A stretch of DNA of 64,000 bases from Setophaga petechia (Eukaryota; Chordata; Aves; Passeriformes; Parulidae), in contig JANCRA010000033.1 of NCBI GenBank assembly GCA_024362935.1, forward strand, positions 8,839,714 to 8,903,713, read 5' to 3'. Numbering within the stretch: position 1 is the stretch's first letter; every line of letters begins with the position of its first letter. Shown here piece after piece: positions 11,201-23,200 of this stretch. The notes under the pieces are model-generated. The model did no database searches and was not told where the DNA came from. It saw nothing but the letters and a program-made list of their open reading frames with translations. Made by a program: the position numbers and the translations under genes.

Positions 11201-14200
11201 AGTGACAGCCCAAATTGTAGCTCGTTTCAAACATGCCGGGTGAGTTAATGAGCATTTCCAAATGAGCTCCTACAAACAGGGCTCCCAGAGGAGGGAGTTC
11301 TGATAGCTGCTGGGTGTGCTCTTCCCTCACACCTGTTGCTGGCTGCTGAGAGATGAAATGCTGAGCTGCAGCCAGTGCTGTGCTCCAGCAGCTCCCCTCG
11401 GGTTTGCTGGGCTCGCTGTGGGGTGATCTGCTGAGAGATAAAGCTGCCACATCATTTTTAATGCTTGGGCTCAGCCCCTCTGGGAGCTGATGCTCTGAGG
11501 AGTATTCTGCAAATCCAAACAAAGTCTGTGTTTAAATAAGATTCCAGATGAAACCCTGCCCTGACAGCAGGTAAGAATGCAGATGGGAAGGAGTATTTTC
11601 TGGAGGCTCAGGCCCTGGCTGTAGCTCATTAGACTCTGAGGCTGCATCTGGTGGTATGGATCTACAAGGTCTGTGTGTGTAGTGTAGGGAGGGGAAGCAG
11701 GGAGCATCCATAAATATTAATATTCCTCCAAATGCTTGTTTGTATGTAGACAGGCTCCCAGGGACATTGCCACGTCTTGTAGGTGTCAAGCCCTGAATAA
11801 TTTGCCTCGTTCCTTTTTTTTTTCTTTCTCCCAGATGCAAAGCTATTAAAAGGAGAAAAAAAAAACCTGAAAGTGCATGCAGTTGGGTCCTGGGGCTGGC
11901 TCAGGAACACAGGAGGCAGTGTTCAGCACTGCCATAAGGAAACAAATATGCACATCTACCAGAGAATTCCAGATTTCACTCAGGAAACCAGCTCTCACTT
12001 GGAGCTTCCAAGCAGTTAGTGTAAATAACAGACAACTCAGCTTTTGAGAAATGCAAAGAAGCTCTGGACTGGCCCCTTCAAATGACAATAAGCATGTTAA
12101 TTAAAAAAAGAAAATGGACTCTTTTCCTAATGCAAATAAGGGACTCCGGGTAAATCCCGGGAGCTGCAGCCAGCGGATGTGAGGTCAGAGCCCAACTTGT
12201 GCCCCTGGCCTGCACTGGGCTATCTTTAGCTTTTCCTAGAGGATGGTTTGGATAAACCCAGCACGGAATGCAGCTGCTGGGTGGGCCTTTATTCCCTCAT
12301 TTCATGCTAATTGTCACATTTGGCCGAGTGGTGGCTTTGAAGGCGCTGCTTTGTTTCAGACCAGTGCAGGGTGGCCCTGCCCAAGCCATGTGTGCTCACC
12401 CTGCTGTGGCCCTGGCCTTGGGGAGACTTTTCCTTTTCCTTTCCACCATTCAGAGATGTGTGAAAGGGAGTTTGGTAAATCAAGGGTCATGTCCTTTGGA
12501 ACTGAAATCCCTTGATGTCTTTCACCTGTGGTTCAGCTCTCCCTGGGTTCCTGAGGGTCTCCCCCTGGCGAGGCTGCCTGGATTCCCCAGGGCTGGTGGA
12601 GCTGCCTGCACCCTTCCTGGGCCTGGCCAGAGGAGCTCTTTGGTGGTTATTTGCAGTACAGGAGCATCCAGGGCCCTGCTGTGGTGAGAGATACAGTCGT
12701 GGGGCTGACACCTGTGGGGAAAAGGGGCAGTGAGAGCTGGCAGCTCGTGGGCAGTTTGGGTGGGATCCCAGAGGGCTTGGGTGTCAGACTGCTCCAGGCA
12801 GAGGAGTGAGTGACACAGGGAAGGATGTTTGCTGACAGCAGAGCTGACTGAGAGCACGAGGAGGTGCCAGTGCTGCCTGGGTGTGAGACTCGCTTTCTTT
12901 CAACCCCCCTGTGAAAGCAGAAGGATCCTTTGGTACTGAATCAGAGGGTGAATCAGCAGTGAAACCTCAGGCTGGGAAATGCTTGAGTGCAGGGAGGGGG
13001 GAAGTGCTGGAGCTGCCCATGCAGGGAGCTGTCTGTGAGATCTCCATCAGAGCAGCAGTGGAGAGGCCAGTGCTTTGCTGGAGTATTGCAGTCTGTGTTC
13101 TGGGGTGCAATATGCAGAAATGGATGAATTCTGGATGGTGGCACAGCCTTGGGAGCAAAGCTGTATCTCTGAGTTGCTTCATTCCTTGGAAAACCTTTGC
13201 TGGGCTGATCCATCCCTACCTGTTCTCTGTAAGGGCTCTCCCTCCCCGGGAGCCCTGCTGGAGGGTGGCAGGGCTGTTCCCTGCCATCCCAGTGTGGCAC
13301 AGGGCCAGCAGTGTGAGGTTTGCTGCCCTGAGCTCCTGCTGCCCTACCCAAGCTCACCTCGGCAGCTCAGGGAGAAGCTTGAGTGGTGCCGGGGCCACTG
13401 CCTGGAGCCACTGCTGTGTCCTGGGCTGTGTCTCTGGCCCTTGCTGGCATCTGCAAGGGCAGGGAGAAAGCAGCTGAGCTGCTGGCCAGCGTCCTGTGCC
13501 CCTCACAAGGGTAGGGCTGGACGCTGCTCGCAGAAGCAGCAGCTGCTGCTGGTGATGCTCCTCTCCGGGGCTGTTGGCTCTGCCCTGCCCTTTCCTCGAG
13601 CAGATCCCTGACCTCAGCCGAGCTGGTTGGAGCGGAGCAGCCGGTCCCTCCTGCTGAAGCAACAAGCAGCATTCCTGCTGGGTTCCATGGAAGAGCCGTT
13701 TATTCGTGGGAGCAGCCGGCGCTGTTTGAGCGCGGTGCCCGCATCCCTGCCCGGTGAGGTCAGAGCCGCTGCAGCATCCCCGGCGTTGCCGTGGGGACAG
13801 CCCCGGCGTGGGCAGGAGCAGGGGACAGCGCCTGCATTGTGCCTGTGCAGCTCCCGCAGCCCCGAGCCCTGCCCGTGAGTCAGGCTCAGCCTCTCCCGGC
13901 ACGGCTCGGCTCGGGCAGGGCCGGGTTTGTGTGCGGCCGTGCCCACGGGCCCTGCGCTGCCAGCTTGCCGTGCGGGCAGAGTAAATAAACATCGCTGCTG
14001 CACAGGAGCTGTGGGTGCTTGCCTGGCCGGGGCTGTGCCCGCTGCCAGGGGCAGGCTGGGGCTCGCTGTGTGTGTGAGCGTTGTTATTCACACCTGCAAC
14101 GTGGGTCCTGCGGGAGGGGCAGTGCCAGGGTGACAGTGCCCTTTGAGACACGGTGTTTCAGGGGTAAGCTGGGAGAATGTGGGCTGTGTGAAGCCCGGGT

Positions 14201-17200
14201 TTTGATGGGCTGTCACTGTGAGTGAGGGGTGTGTTCTTTATTCAGCTGACTTTTTAAATTTACACGTGCACACACAAATACATTTGCTTTTCCCGTACCA
14301 ACATGAACCTCCCCTCGCTGGCTTTGCTGCTCTGTTGAGTTTTGGTTCTGTTTTGGTACCTGTTGTCTGTACCTGGCACAGCTAATTCAGTTTAAGGTGT
14401 GGGGGCACAGCCTTAGCTGTGGGTGTGCTGCACGGGGAGCTGAAAGGCTCACCTGTTCCTTGAGGTGAAGCTGTTCAGCCTGGAGAGGTTTCTGCTCCTG
14501 CTGGTGCACAAACCCTGCCTCGAGCCTGGCACCCAGCCTGGCTCTGCCTGGGGCTGGCTTTGCCCCCTGGCATCAGCTGGAAAGGGGCTGGCTGTCCCCA
14601 GAGCGATGCTTTGAGGCTGTGGGGGGTGTGTTTCTCTGCTCATTGTGCAGACATGACGAGTTCTGTTCAAAGGGAATCTCAGCAGCAGTCTCAAGGCTTG
14701 ATGTGTCAGACCTGAGTGATGGGGATGACACACTGCTCCTGAGTGCCAAAGCTCTGAAATCAACGGCGCTAAAAATACGTTTGGCTCACAATTCAGTGAC
14801 TCGTTGCTGTTTTCCTATCCCCAAAGCAGCTGTGTGCTGGGATTAAAAGCCAGAGGGAACCTTAAGAAATGTGCAAGCTGGACTGTCGTGTGCAGCTCCC
14901 CTCCTGTCCCAGCCATTCTGTGTGTTGGTTTGTTTGCTCGGCTCTTGGGGTTTCCCACTGAACACAAAGGCTCAGCAGTTCCTAAAAATGAACAGAAGCC
15001 CGCTGAAAACAAATCAAAATATCTCTGCATGTAGAAGTTTCACTGGGAACTTCTGCTACTTTTGCAGAAAGCACAGTCAGCTCCTGCCTGGCTTTCTGTA
15101 TGGTATTTTCTCATGGGAATTGCTGTCTAATGTCATGTAGGAGTTAGACAAAATGCTGGAGCAGTAATTTAAATATTTAAATGAAACCCTCTGCCTGTGG
15201 CATGCACTGATCTGTGCCCAGAGCGAGCAGATAGGGTGAATTATTCCCAAATTGTGGAGCTGTTTCAGGTATTTCCTGCTGGATACACTGAAATCTTTAA
15301 AAGCATATACAAATCCTGATAACGTTTTGCATGTTTTTGTGTCATGACAAATATTCTTCAGCTCCAGGGGCTGATGTCCACGGGAATACCTGCCATGGCT
15401 CTGCTCTCTGGGATGCCACTGCCATTGCACACCCTCGGGTGCTGGGACCAGACTGGAGCTGGGCTCTGCAGTGCTGGTGGGAGTTCTGTGTTCCCTGGAA
15501 TCATCCCTGTGCTCTGCAACCTGGGCAGAGTTTGCAAAATGGGAATCTCTGAAAATTGAGGATTTTTGGTACCAGCAGAGAAGAGAGGGTTCTACTGAAC
15601 ACTTACTTGTTATTGTGTATTTTATAAACCCTGTCTGAAAATGTTCCCTGGGCTGAAATTGGAATGTGATTGCCCTTAACCACAGGGCTGGATTCTTCCT
15701 CCCTCTCTCTTCCCTAACAAATATTTGTGAATGTGTTTTCTGACTCACATGAAATCTGTCACCAAACTTGCTGTCATGATACAGAGCCAAACAAATCATC
15801 ACACAGAACTGACTTTTCAATGTAAGAGTTTGAGCTCAGCTTTGGTTCATGAAGCCTTTCCTGGCTGGGTTTGGCTGTGTAAGGAAGGTGTTTCTCCCTT
15901 CTCCAAAAGCTGTTCCTCAACATTTGGTGTTGTGTAGACCTGTTTGGAAGCGATTTTGTGATGTGCTGGTTTCAGTCCAGCTCCTGGTTGGCAAAATGTG
16001 ACCAAAGTCACAGCAGCCTGGGTGTCCTTGGCAGGAGGCTGTGGACAGAGGGGCTGACACGCTGCTGCCCTGCCCAGGGGATCCCTCAGGTGAGGCTCAG
16101 GCAGCAGGAGCCTGGCTGGAGGTGTTTGCAGTGCTTCTGTCCATGCTGCACCTGCCCTGAGCACTTGAGCTTCCCTGGCTCTTAATCCAGTACCTCTCAC
16201 AGGCATTAACTGCAGTGAAAAAGAATTAAATAATAAGCTAATATCAGATCACAACCAGTTTATAAATATGCATTTTTTTTAATCCATGATTGCTCAGCTT
16301 CTGTAACAATATTTACAGTCTTAAAGAGACCCTTCTTTTTCCAGAAGAACCGACTCCACATAAAACCAGCAGCCCACCCTCTGGAGTTACATACGCTCAT
16401 GATGTCTTGGACTGTGGCCTCAAGCCATGCCCCCTGCCTTTTCCTAGCCTTGCTGCAGATCCCATGGGCAGATACGGACAGCCAGATAGCATAGGGCCAA
16501 CACCTACACACCCTGCCAACGCTGCAGGGGCCTCTGCTCCGAGCCCTAGGATTGAAATAACTCCATATCATGAACTGATTCATTCGGGGGGTCCCTTCCG
16601 CAGCAGAGACACAGATGTTCTGTTGGCAGAACATCAGCCAAACTCAGCCACCACTAGCCCGAGGGTTACCCTGCCTGTCCCTGGCTTTGAGGGCTACAGA
16701 GAACCACTGTGTCTGAGCCCAGCTAGTAGCGGCTCCTCTGCAAGTTTCATTTCAGAGACAAATGTATCTCCTTGCACGTCTCCATGTGTTTCACCAAATA
16801 ATGGTCCTAGTGATGACCTTTGTCCGCAGTTTCAAAACATCCATACTCATTATTCTCCTAGAACCTCTCCAATAATGTCACCACGAACAAGCACCACGGA
16901 GGAAGCCTGCTTGGGACGCCACTCACCATCTCCCTGTCCCAACTCAAGGTCCTCGTCGCCAGGTGCAAAGCGGAGGTTCTCTTGCACGGGGCTGTACGGC
17001 GCCCAGCTGCCCTGCTCCTCGCCCCGGCAGTCACGGAGCCCCTCTCCACAGCCCTCTCCTCGCCTCCCCCCGAGAGAGGACACCTCTGCAGCCACTTACA
17101 CACAGCTGGCCGGCGCTGCCCTTGCCATGGATGCTATGAGCAGCCTTCCCACGGATCCTTCCTGCGGCGTCCCCACAAAGATCTGGAAAACCAGCCCCGA

Positions 17201-20200
17201 TCCTTCACCCATGTCTTCCCACAAAAACAGCATTCCGTGTCACGTCTTTCAGACTGTCGACTTCCACGGGCCCTGTGAGCAGGAGGACAGGAGAAACTCG
17301 GCCCCAGAATCCATTCTGTTGGTTCCTCCATCCTGGACAAAGCAGCTGGTGCCTGCAATACCAATCTGCAGGTATGTAGTGCTTCCTGTGGGTGTGTTTT
17401 CTATGTTTTCTCCTGGTTTGGTGTCCTCTGTCATGGCTGGTGATCCCTAGGGAGGGTTTTCCTGGGCAGGTCCTGCTGCTGGCCAAAGCTCAGTGCTCAG
17501 GGACAGCACTGGTTAATGGGAGCCTGGTCCATTAGGATTCTGAGATGAAAAAGTCAGGACTTGGAATAAACATCACCAGAGAGGTTCATTGGTAGCACAG
17601 TACACTATAAATTCAAATTTCCAAATGATTTGTCAATTTAGCAGATTGCAGACAGCCTTTGACAAAGGCTGAACACTCTGGTGCCATCCTGCTGCTCTTA
17701 AAGTGGTGGGATTGCTTTTGTAAAGTCACTTACAAATTTCCTTCAAGGATGAAAATGCTTGAAGTAATGCCTGATTCCAAAGAGAGCTCACTGCTCCAGG
17801 TCAGACTGAGCATTCAGTCAGCTCTGGTGACGTAGTGCTGGTTGTCACTTTGTCAGTTGTCCCTTAGCCCAAATCTCAGCCCTTCATTGTCTGGCTCTGT
17901 GGCATCTGCCAGGACTGAGGGTGCCAAGTGTGTGACTCTGCTCTCAGTCCCTGCTGGCACCCTGTCAGTGCCATCCTGCTGGCACTGAGGTTGTCCCAGG
18001 GTGTTCCTGACCTGCTGAACACAAACTGTGAGTGCAAGAGCACAGGCTGTGACTTCCTTGGCTTGTCAGACCGGTCCTGGCAGCAGCCTGTGCTCACAGA
18101 GTGAGGGTGGCTTAAAATCCAGTGCAGGCTTTAGTTGTACCTTGCAGTGTATTCATTTCATGTCATAAACCCTTATGTATTTTCATAACAGGAAAACTAG
18201 TACCAGGTAAGAATGTTCAGCATTTTATTGATGTGCATTTTAATATTTATGGAAATCTCACAACTGTTAATTTACACAACTGGTAGGTAGTGGCAAATGG
18301 AGTTAATATTTCACAATATGTATGCTGTGATCCAAGTTGGAGACACACAGCAAAAGCTAGATAAAAGAGGGAGATCTTTGGAAAAACAAAAGCTAGGTAA
18401 AAGAGGGGATCTTTGGAAAAACAAAAGCCAGATAAAAGAGGGAGATCTTTGGAAAAACAAAAGCTAGGTAAAAGAGGGGAGATCTTTGGAAAAACAAAAG
18501 CTAGGTAAAAGAGGGGGTGGTGTCTTTGAAAACATGTAACTGCTACAGATATTTCTGTTTAAGAATCAGAAGTATCTTCCCCTCTTCTGCAAGGAGATGG
18601 GCCCACAGAAATTGTCTTCTTGGCAGAGCTTGCAGTCAGGTGTGAGCAGTTCCACAGAACCTCATGGGAGTTCAACAGACTCCTGAAGGTTTCAGGTGGG
18701 GTGCTAGGAGGAAGGAGGGAGCAGGCTTTGAGAAATGAGGTTCTCAGGAGTTGCCCTGGTGGTGTGTGTCTCTCTCTGTGTCCCAGCTTGCCCGTGCAGT
18801 CCCTGCCTCCCCTGGAGTGGCCCCTGTGCAGCCAGTCTGGCCCCTACGAGCTGCGCATCGAGGTGCAGCCCAAGCCCCACCACCGCGCGCACTACGAGAC
18901 CGAGGGCAGCCGCGGCGCCGTCAAGGCTCCCACCGGGGGCCACCCCGTGGTCCAGGTAAGGCCTGGGGGTCTTCTTCACAAAAAGGGGGCCAAGTTCATC
19001 TCTGAGATGCTCGCTGGGGGCTGTCCCTGAAGGAGGAGCGCCCTGGGAGCTTTGGGATGTGGTTAAAGGGTGTGAGCTGAGCCGCGGTGAGGTCCAGCAC
19101 TTGGGGAAGGTTGGTTTGGATTGGCTTCTGAAAGCTCAGAAATGTGGGCAATGTATTTGCTGCCTTTTCTGGGCTGTGTAAAGCTCGTGTGATCCTCTGT
19201 CATGACTGTCATGAGGTGCCTGGGAAGGCACTGCTGAAGCAAGTGAGCAAAATTCAGGCTGCCAGTGGTGGAGAGAATGAATTTGTCCCTGTGCTGACCT
19301 GAGAGCTGAATGAGCTGAGCCCTTCTTCTGTTTGGAGTGAGAACAGCTTTTCCTTCACCTTTCAAAGGGTGGTATAAAATAGTGGCTGAGTAGCTGCAGT
19401 GTAGCCAAGTGGGGGCACATCAGTCATTTCCCTCATTTCCCCTGTTTTCAGCCCATGCTTCCTGAAGGAAAGCCAAAGCCAGGCTGGGGTCGGGGCTGTG
19501 CTGTGTCACTGGCAGAGTGCTGGAATGATGTGTGGAAGCTGAACAGGTCAGCCACAGCTTCAGCCTTCACTAAACAAAGTTGGCTGCATCCCACAGATGT
19601 TCCTGACACACTCAGAGCTTGCAGGAACCAGGAAAGCATTAACATTTATGTGTAATTTCAAGCATGTGATCAATACCACTAATTTCACTGGGTTGATTTG
19701 TGCTTAACTTCAAGCATATGTTCAGTATTCCCCTGCAGGCTCACCCCCTTTTAAAATCAAGCCATAAATTGTTAAATCAATGAATTTGTTTGCTTTGATG
19801 GAGCTGGACGTACATGTATGGCCTGGGTAATAATAAACAGCAGTCCCATTTGCCATACCTCAGTAAGGCAGGTTTTTGGTTTGGGTCTGACAAGCTCACA
19901 GCCTCCTGTGGTGTGTTTGAAGCTGCCTGGAAGCAGGAATGATACCAATCAGCACTTGCTCCTTTCTCAGTTTGGCTGCAACTACAGTATCACTTACCCT
20001 CCCCAGGTATTCCTATCAACAGGGTCCTTATTGCAGTGAAGGAGTTTCTTGTGACATGGGGAAATAGAATTTGTTTCCTTCCTGCAATCAATATCAATCA
20101 AAGAGGCATTTATATTTTCTGTTGAGGACAGGAACCAATATTGCTAGTTTTATCATAATTTGCCATCAAGCTTCAGGATCTAAAACTATAAATTCAAATG

Positions 20201-23200
20201 TCCTCTTGAGTTCCCTGAGCAGATGTGCCTCTGCACAGCTGGGCCTGCATCTGGGGAAAATATGGACAGTTTCTCTCTGAAGGTTTCTTGTAAAGCTGGA
20301 AGTATTTGTTGAATTTGTGTTCACTTGAACATAACCAGGTTCATATGGATGCCAAGTAATGAGATAGTTGCACCTGTATAGTTTATGGCATCTCAGGCTG
20401 GGGGAGGCTAGTAAAATCCAAAGTTTTCCTGTCAGAAGTTATTTGGCTTCAGGGGATCTTTTTTTCCCTCTCTTTCTTTCTCCTCTGTGAAGTTTAACTT
20501 TTGTCTTCTTGTTAGATGTAAACAGAATATTTTTCTAAAATACAATCCCTTTGAAACAAATCTGATTTTAAAAAAAGCCTTCAATTAACCCTTCATGTGA
20601 CTAATTACCCAGCTGAACCTGCTGGCAGAAGAGATCCTGGCTGGTTTTTGCAGCACGGTGCTGCCCTGCAATATTTATTTTTCAGAAAATGCATTTTGCA
20701 TGCAGATTTCTTCTTTTGGGTGCTCTGAAGGTACAGACCAGCAGATCTCATATCCTCCAGGCCTTATCTTGTGGTTTATCTTTCTGATGCTGCTTCCTCT
20801 TCTTCACGTGTCTCGCCTCGCGTTTGTGCTCGGCCCTGCACCAGCGGTGCACTCCAAGCATGGCAGGAGAGGGACCTGCTGGTCAGAGCCCCAGGGAAGC
20901 AGGAAAGGGGCAGTGGGACATTGGCTGTGCCAGGAGGAGGGGGAGAAGCCCTGCAGGCCATGGAATGCTCACTTGTCTGATTTCAGGGCCGTGTAGAGTC
21001 CCGTGGAGGAGCACAGGCTCCCAGCTCAGCTGTTTGAGTCGCTCCTGGGAGGAGCTCACAGCTTGTGGTAACTGTAGGGAAGCTCAGGTTTTAGGGGGAT
21101 GAGTTGGGTGTGAGTATACTCTGGATGTTATGGTGCTGAGAATAGCCAGGAGATGCTTTGTAGCCAGGACAAAGCTGAAGTTTCCATGCTCCTTCCATCC
21201 TGCAGGTCCCCTTGGTCGCTGAGACCACAGAGGAGGGGGAGGCACGTTTGGTTCCCAGCTCTTTATCCCAAAGCTGCTTATTTGTACCCAGCTGCTCCAG
21301 TCAAGACTGTGCAAGAGCCTGTCCATTGGGAAAGGCAGTGGCTGCTCCTGTGCAAAGAGCTTGGGATAGAGGTGGCAGAGCAAACACACCCTGGAGCGGA
21401 GTGGCAGAGGTTAAATACCCACTGTTTGCCTTGGTACAACATCCAAATGCAGAGCAGGGCTGCCAAACCCCAGTGCTCAGGTGAGGGCAGGGGCAGGCAC
21501 AGGGACCCCCAGCCCCTCCATCCCTGTGTGCCAGACTGCCCCTCACTTCTCCTCTCCAGAGCAGGAAAGCTGTGCAGAGAGGGGCTCCTCTTCAGCACAG
21601 CCAGCCCAACGTTCCCCTGGGTTTAACTTTTAAAAATTGTGGTGGCTTTCACTGCTTCTTTTTATTTTTCTTATTAAAAAGAAGCTGGAATGGCAGAGTT
21701 GTTAGTGGAGCTCACAGGAGCTGCTTTACAATAACAAACGTATGTTCCACTTTCCTTTTATATTTGAATTTTGCCGTCTGTGTTTTCTTGTGGTTTCGCA
21801 GTCAAAGGAGACATTGTTTCTTAGCCTGGGCTTCCCATGGGGCTCTGACTTTTAACTGTATGTGACTTCCAACATTCAGCTAATTCATTGGTGTGTTAGT
21901 GAAACCAGAGCCTTTGATGGAAACTCAAAACCAAATCACAGCTCGTGGTGTGATTCGCACTCTCACACGTGGGGCCGGGCTGGAGCTGAGCTGCTGAAAC
22001 CCTGTCAGCCCTCCCAGGGGGGTTTGCTGCCCAGGGCACATCCCAGCAGCTGAGTGTGTCCTTTCCCCACCTTCCCCAGGCCCCTGTGCAGGGAAGGGCC
22101 AGGCCAGGCTGTGCTGGAGCTGGCTGGTGCTGCACAGCATCTTTGTGCCACCACTGGCCTGGCCTGGAGCTGGGTTTGGCTCCTGCAGGGTTTTGGTGTG
22201 ACAAAGCACCTGCACCTTTCACACCTGATTTACTGCAGGGCTACAGGGCTTGTTTGCACAGTGGGATCCCTGCAGGGGCCTCTTGAGCTTTGAGCTCTGG
22301 GCCCTGGGTTTATTTACTGCTGCAGGGATTGATGTGCAGTGGCCAAACCAGAGATTTCAGCTGCATCTGGGAAATTCTCTTCAGAACCAATATGCCATCA
22401 AATGTGAGGGTAGGTCAGCAGCCCCGTGCTGTGCTGCAAGCATGGCTGTAATTCTGAGTGGAGGTGAATGAAAAGCTCTCACTGAAACTTGTGAGCCCAA
22501 TTGAGAATACATGGCTTTTGATGGAGAGGAGTTTTGGCAGAGGTGAGGGGAAGCAGCGTGTACCAGCTGGTTTGAGGGGGATGCCTGTGCAGGTTTTGTG
22601 GGTCACAAATGCTCCTGGAAGGGGCAGATGCAAGATTAAGTTATTATTCCCCGTAGGTTCTCATTCAGGACTGTGCATAGGGGGTCAGTGTGCTGTAAAG
22701 CAAAGCTGGAATTTCAGATGTGGGCACTTCCAGCACAGAACTTACCCCAAGGTGGGCAGTGTCCTGTAAACCCCCACCAGAGCTCTCTGCTCCTGGGCTT
22801 CCCTGCCCAGCTGAGCCTCCAGCTCTCCCTTGCTCTCTCAAGACTGATGTCTGTGCAGTTGGAAGTGCCCTTGTCACCGTGGCTGCTGTCAAGCTTTGTG
22901 GCACACCAGGGTGGCACAGGGGGATGGTCCTGGGGAAGGATGAGCTGAGTGTGGCAGAGGAAGGTGAGCTTTTATAAAAGCCCTGCTTTGCCACCCTCTG
23001 CTCTGCTCAGCTGGGCTGGGGCTGTTCCACAGTGCCTCTGACAGCTGGCAGGGGTCCAGCCTTGCTAACTGGTGCCAGAGCCCCGTGCTGAGGGACTCCC
23101 CCAGTGTGATTCTGTCAAAATCATCCAATTTTCACCCTCTGGTTTCCTGGTGGCACAGTGAGTTCTGTCGTGCTGGGGAGGTTTAGCTCCTTTGTCATGA

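Noticed and set aside
12130..12137. Exact octamer motif ATGCAAAT in intron 1
   Set aside because: An 8-mer is expected about twice by chance on both strands of 64 kb; no supporting context.
14450..14485. CR1-like phrase (CTGTTCAGCCTGGAGAGG) in intron 1
   Set aside because: The similarity is limited to about 18 bases and does not extend into CR1 sequence on either side.
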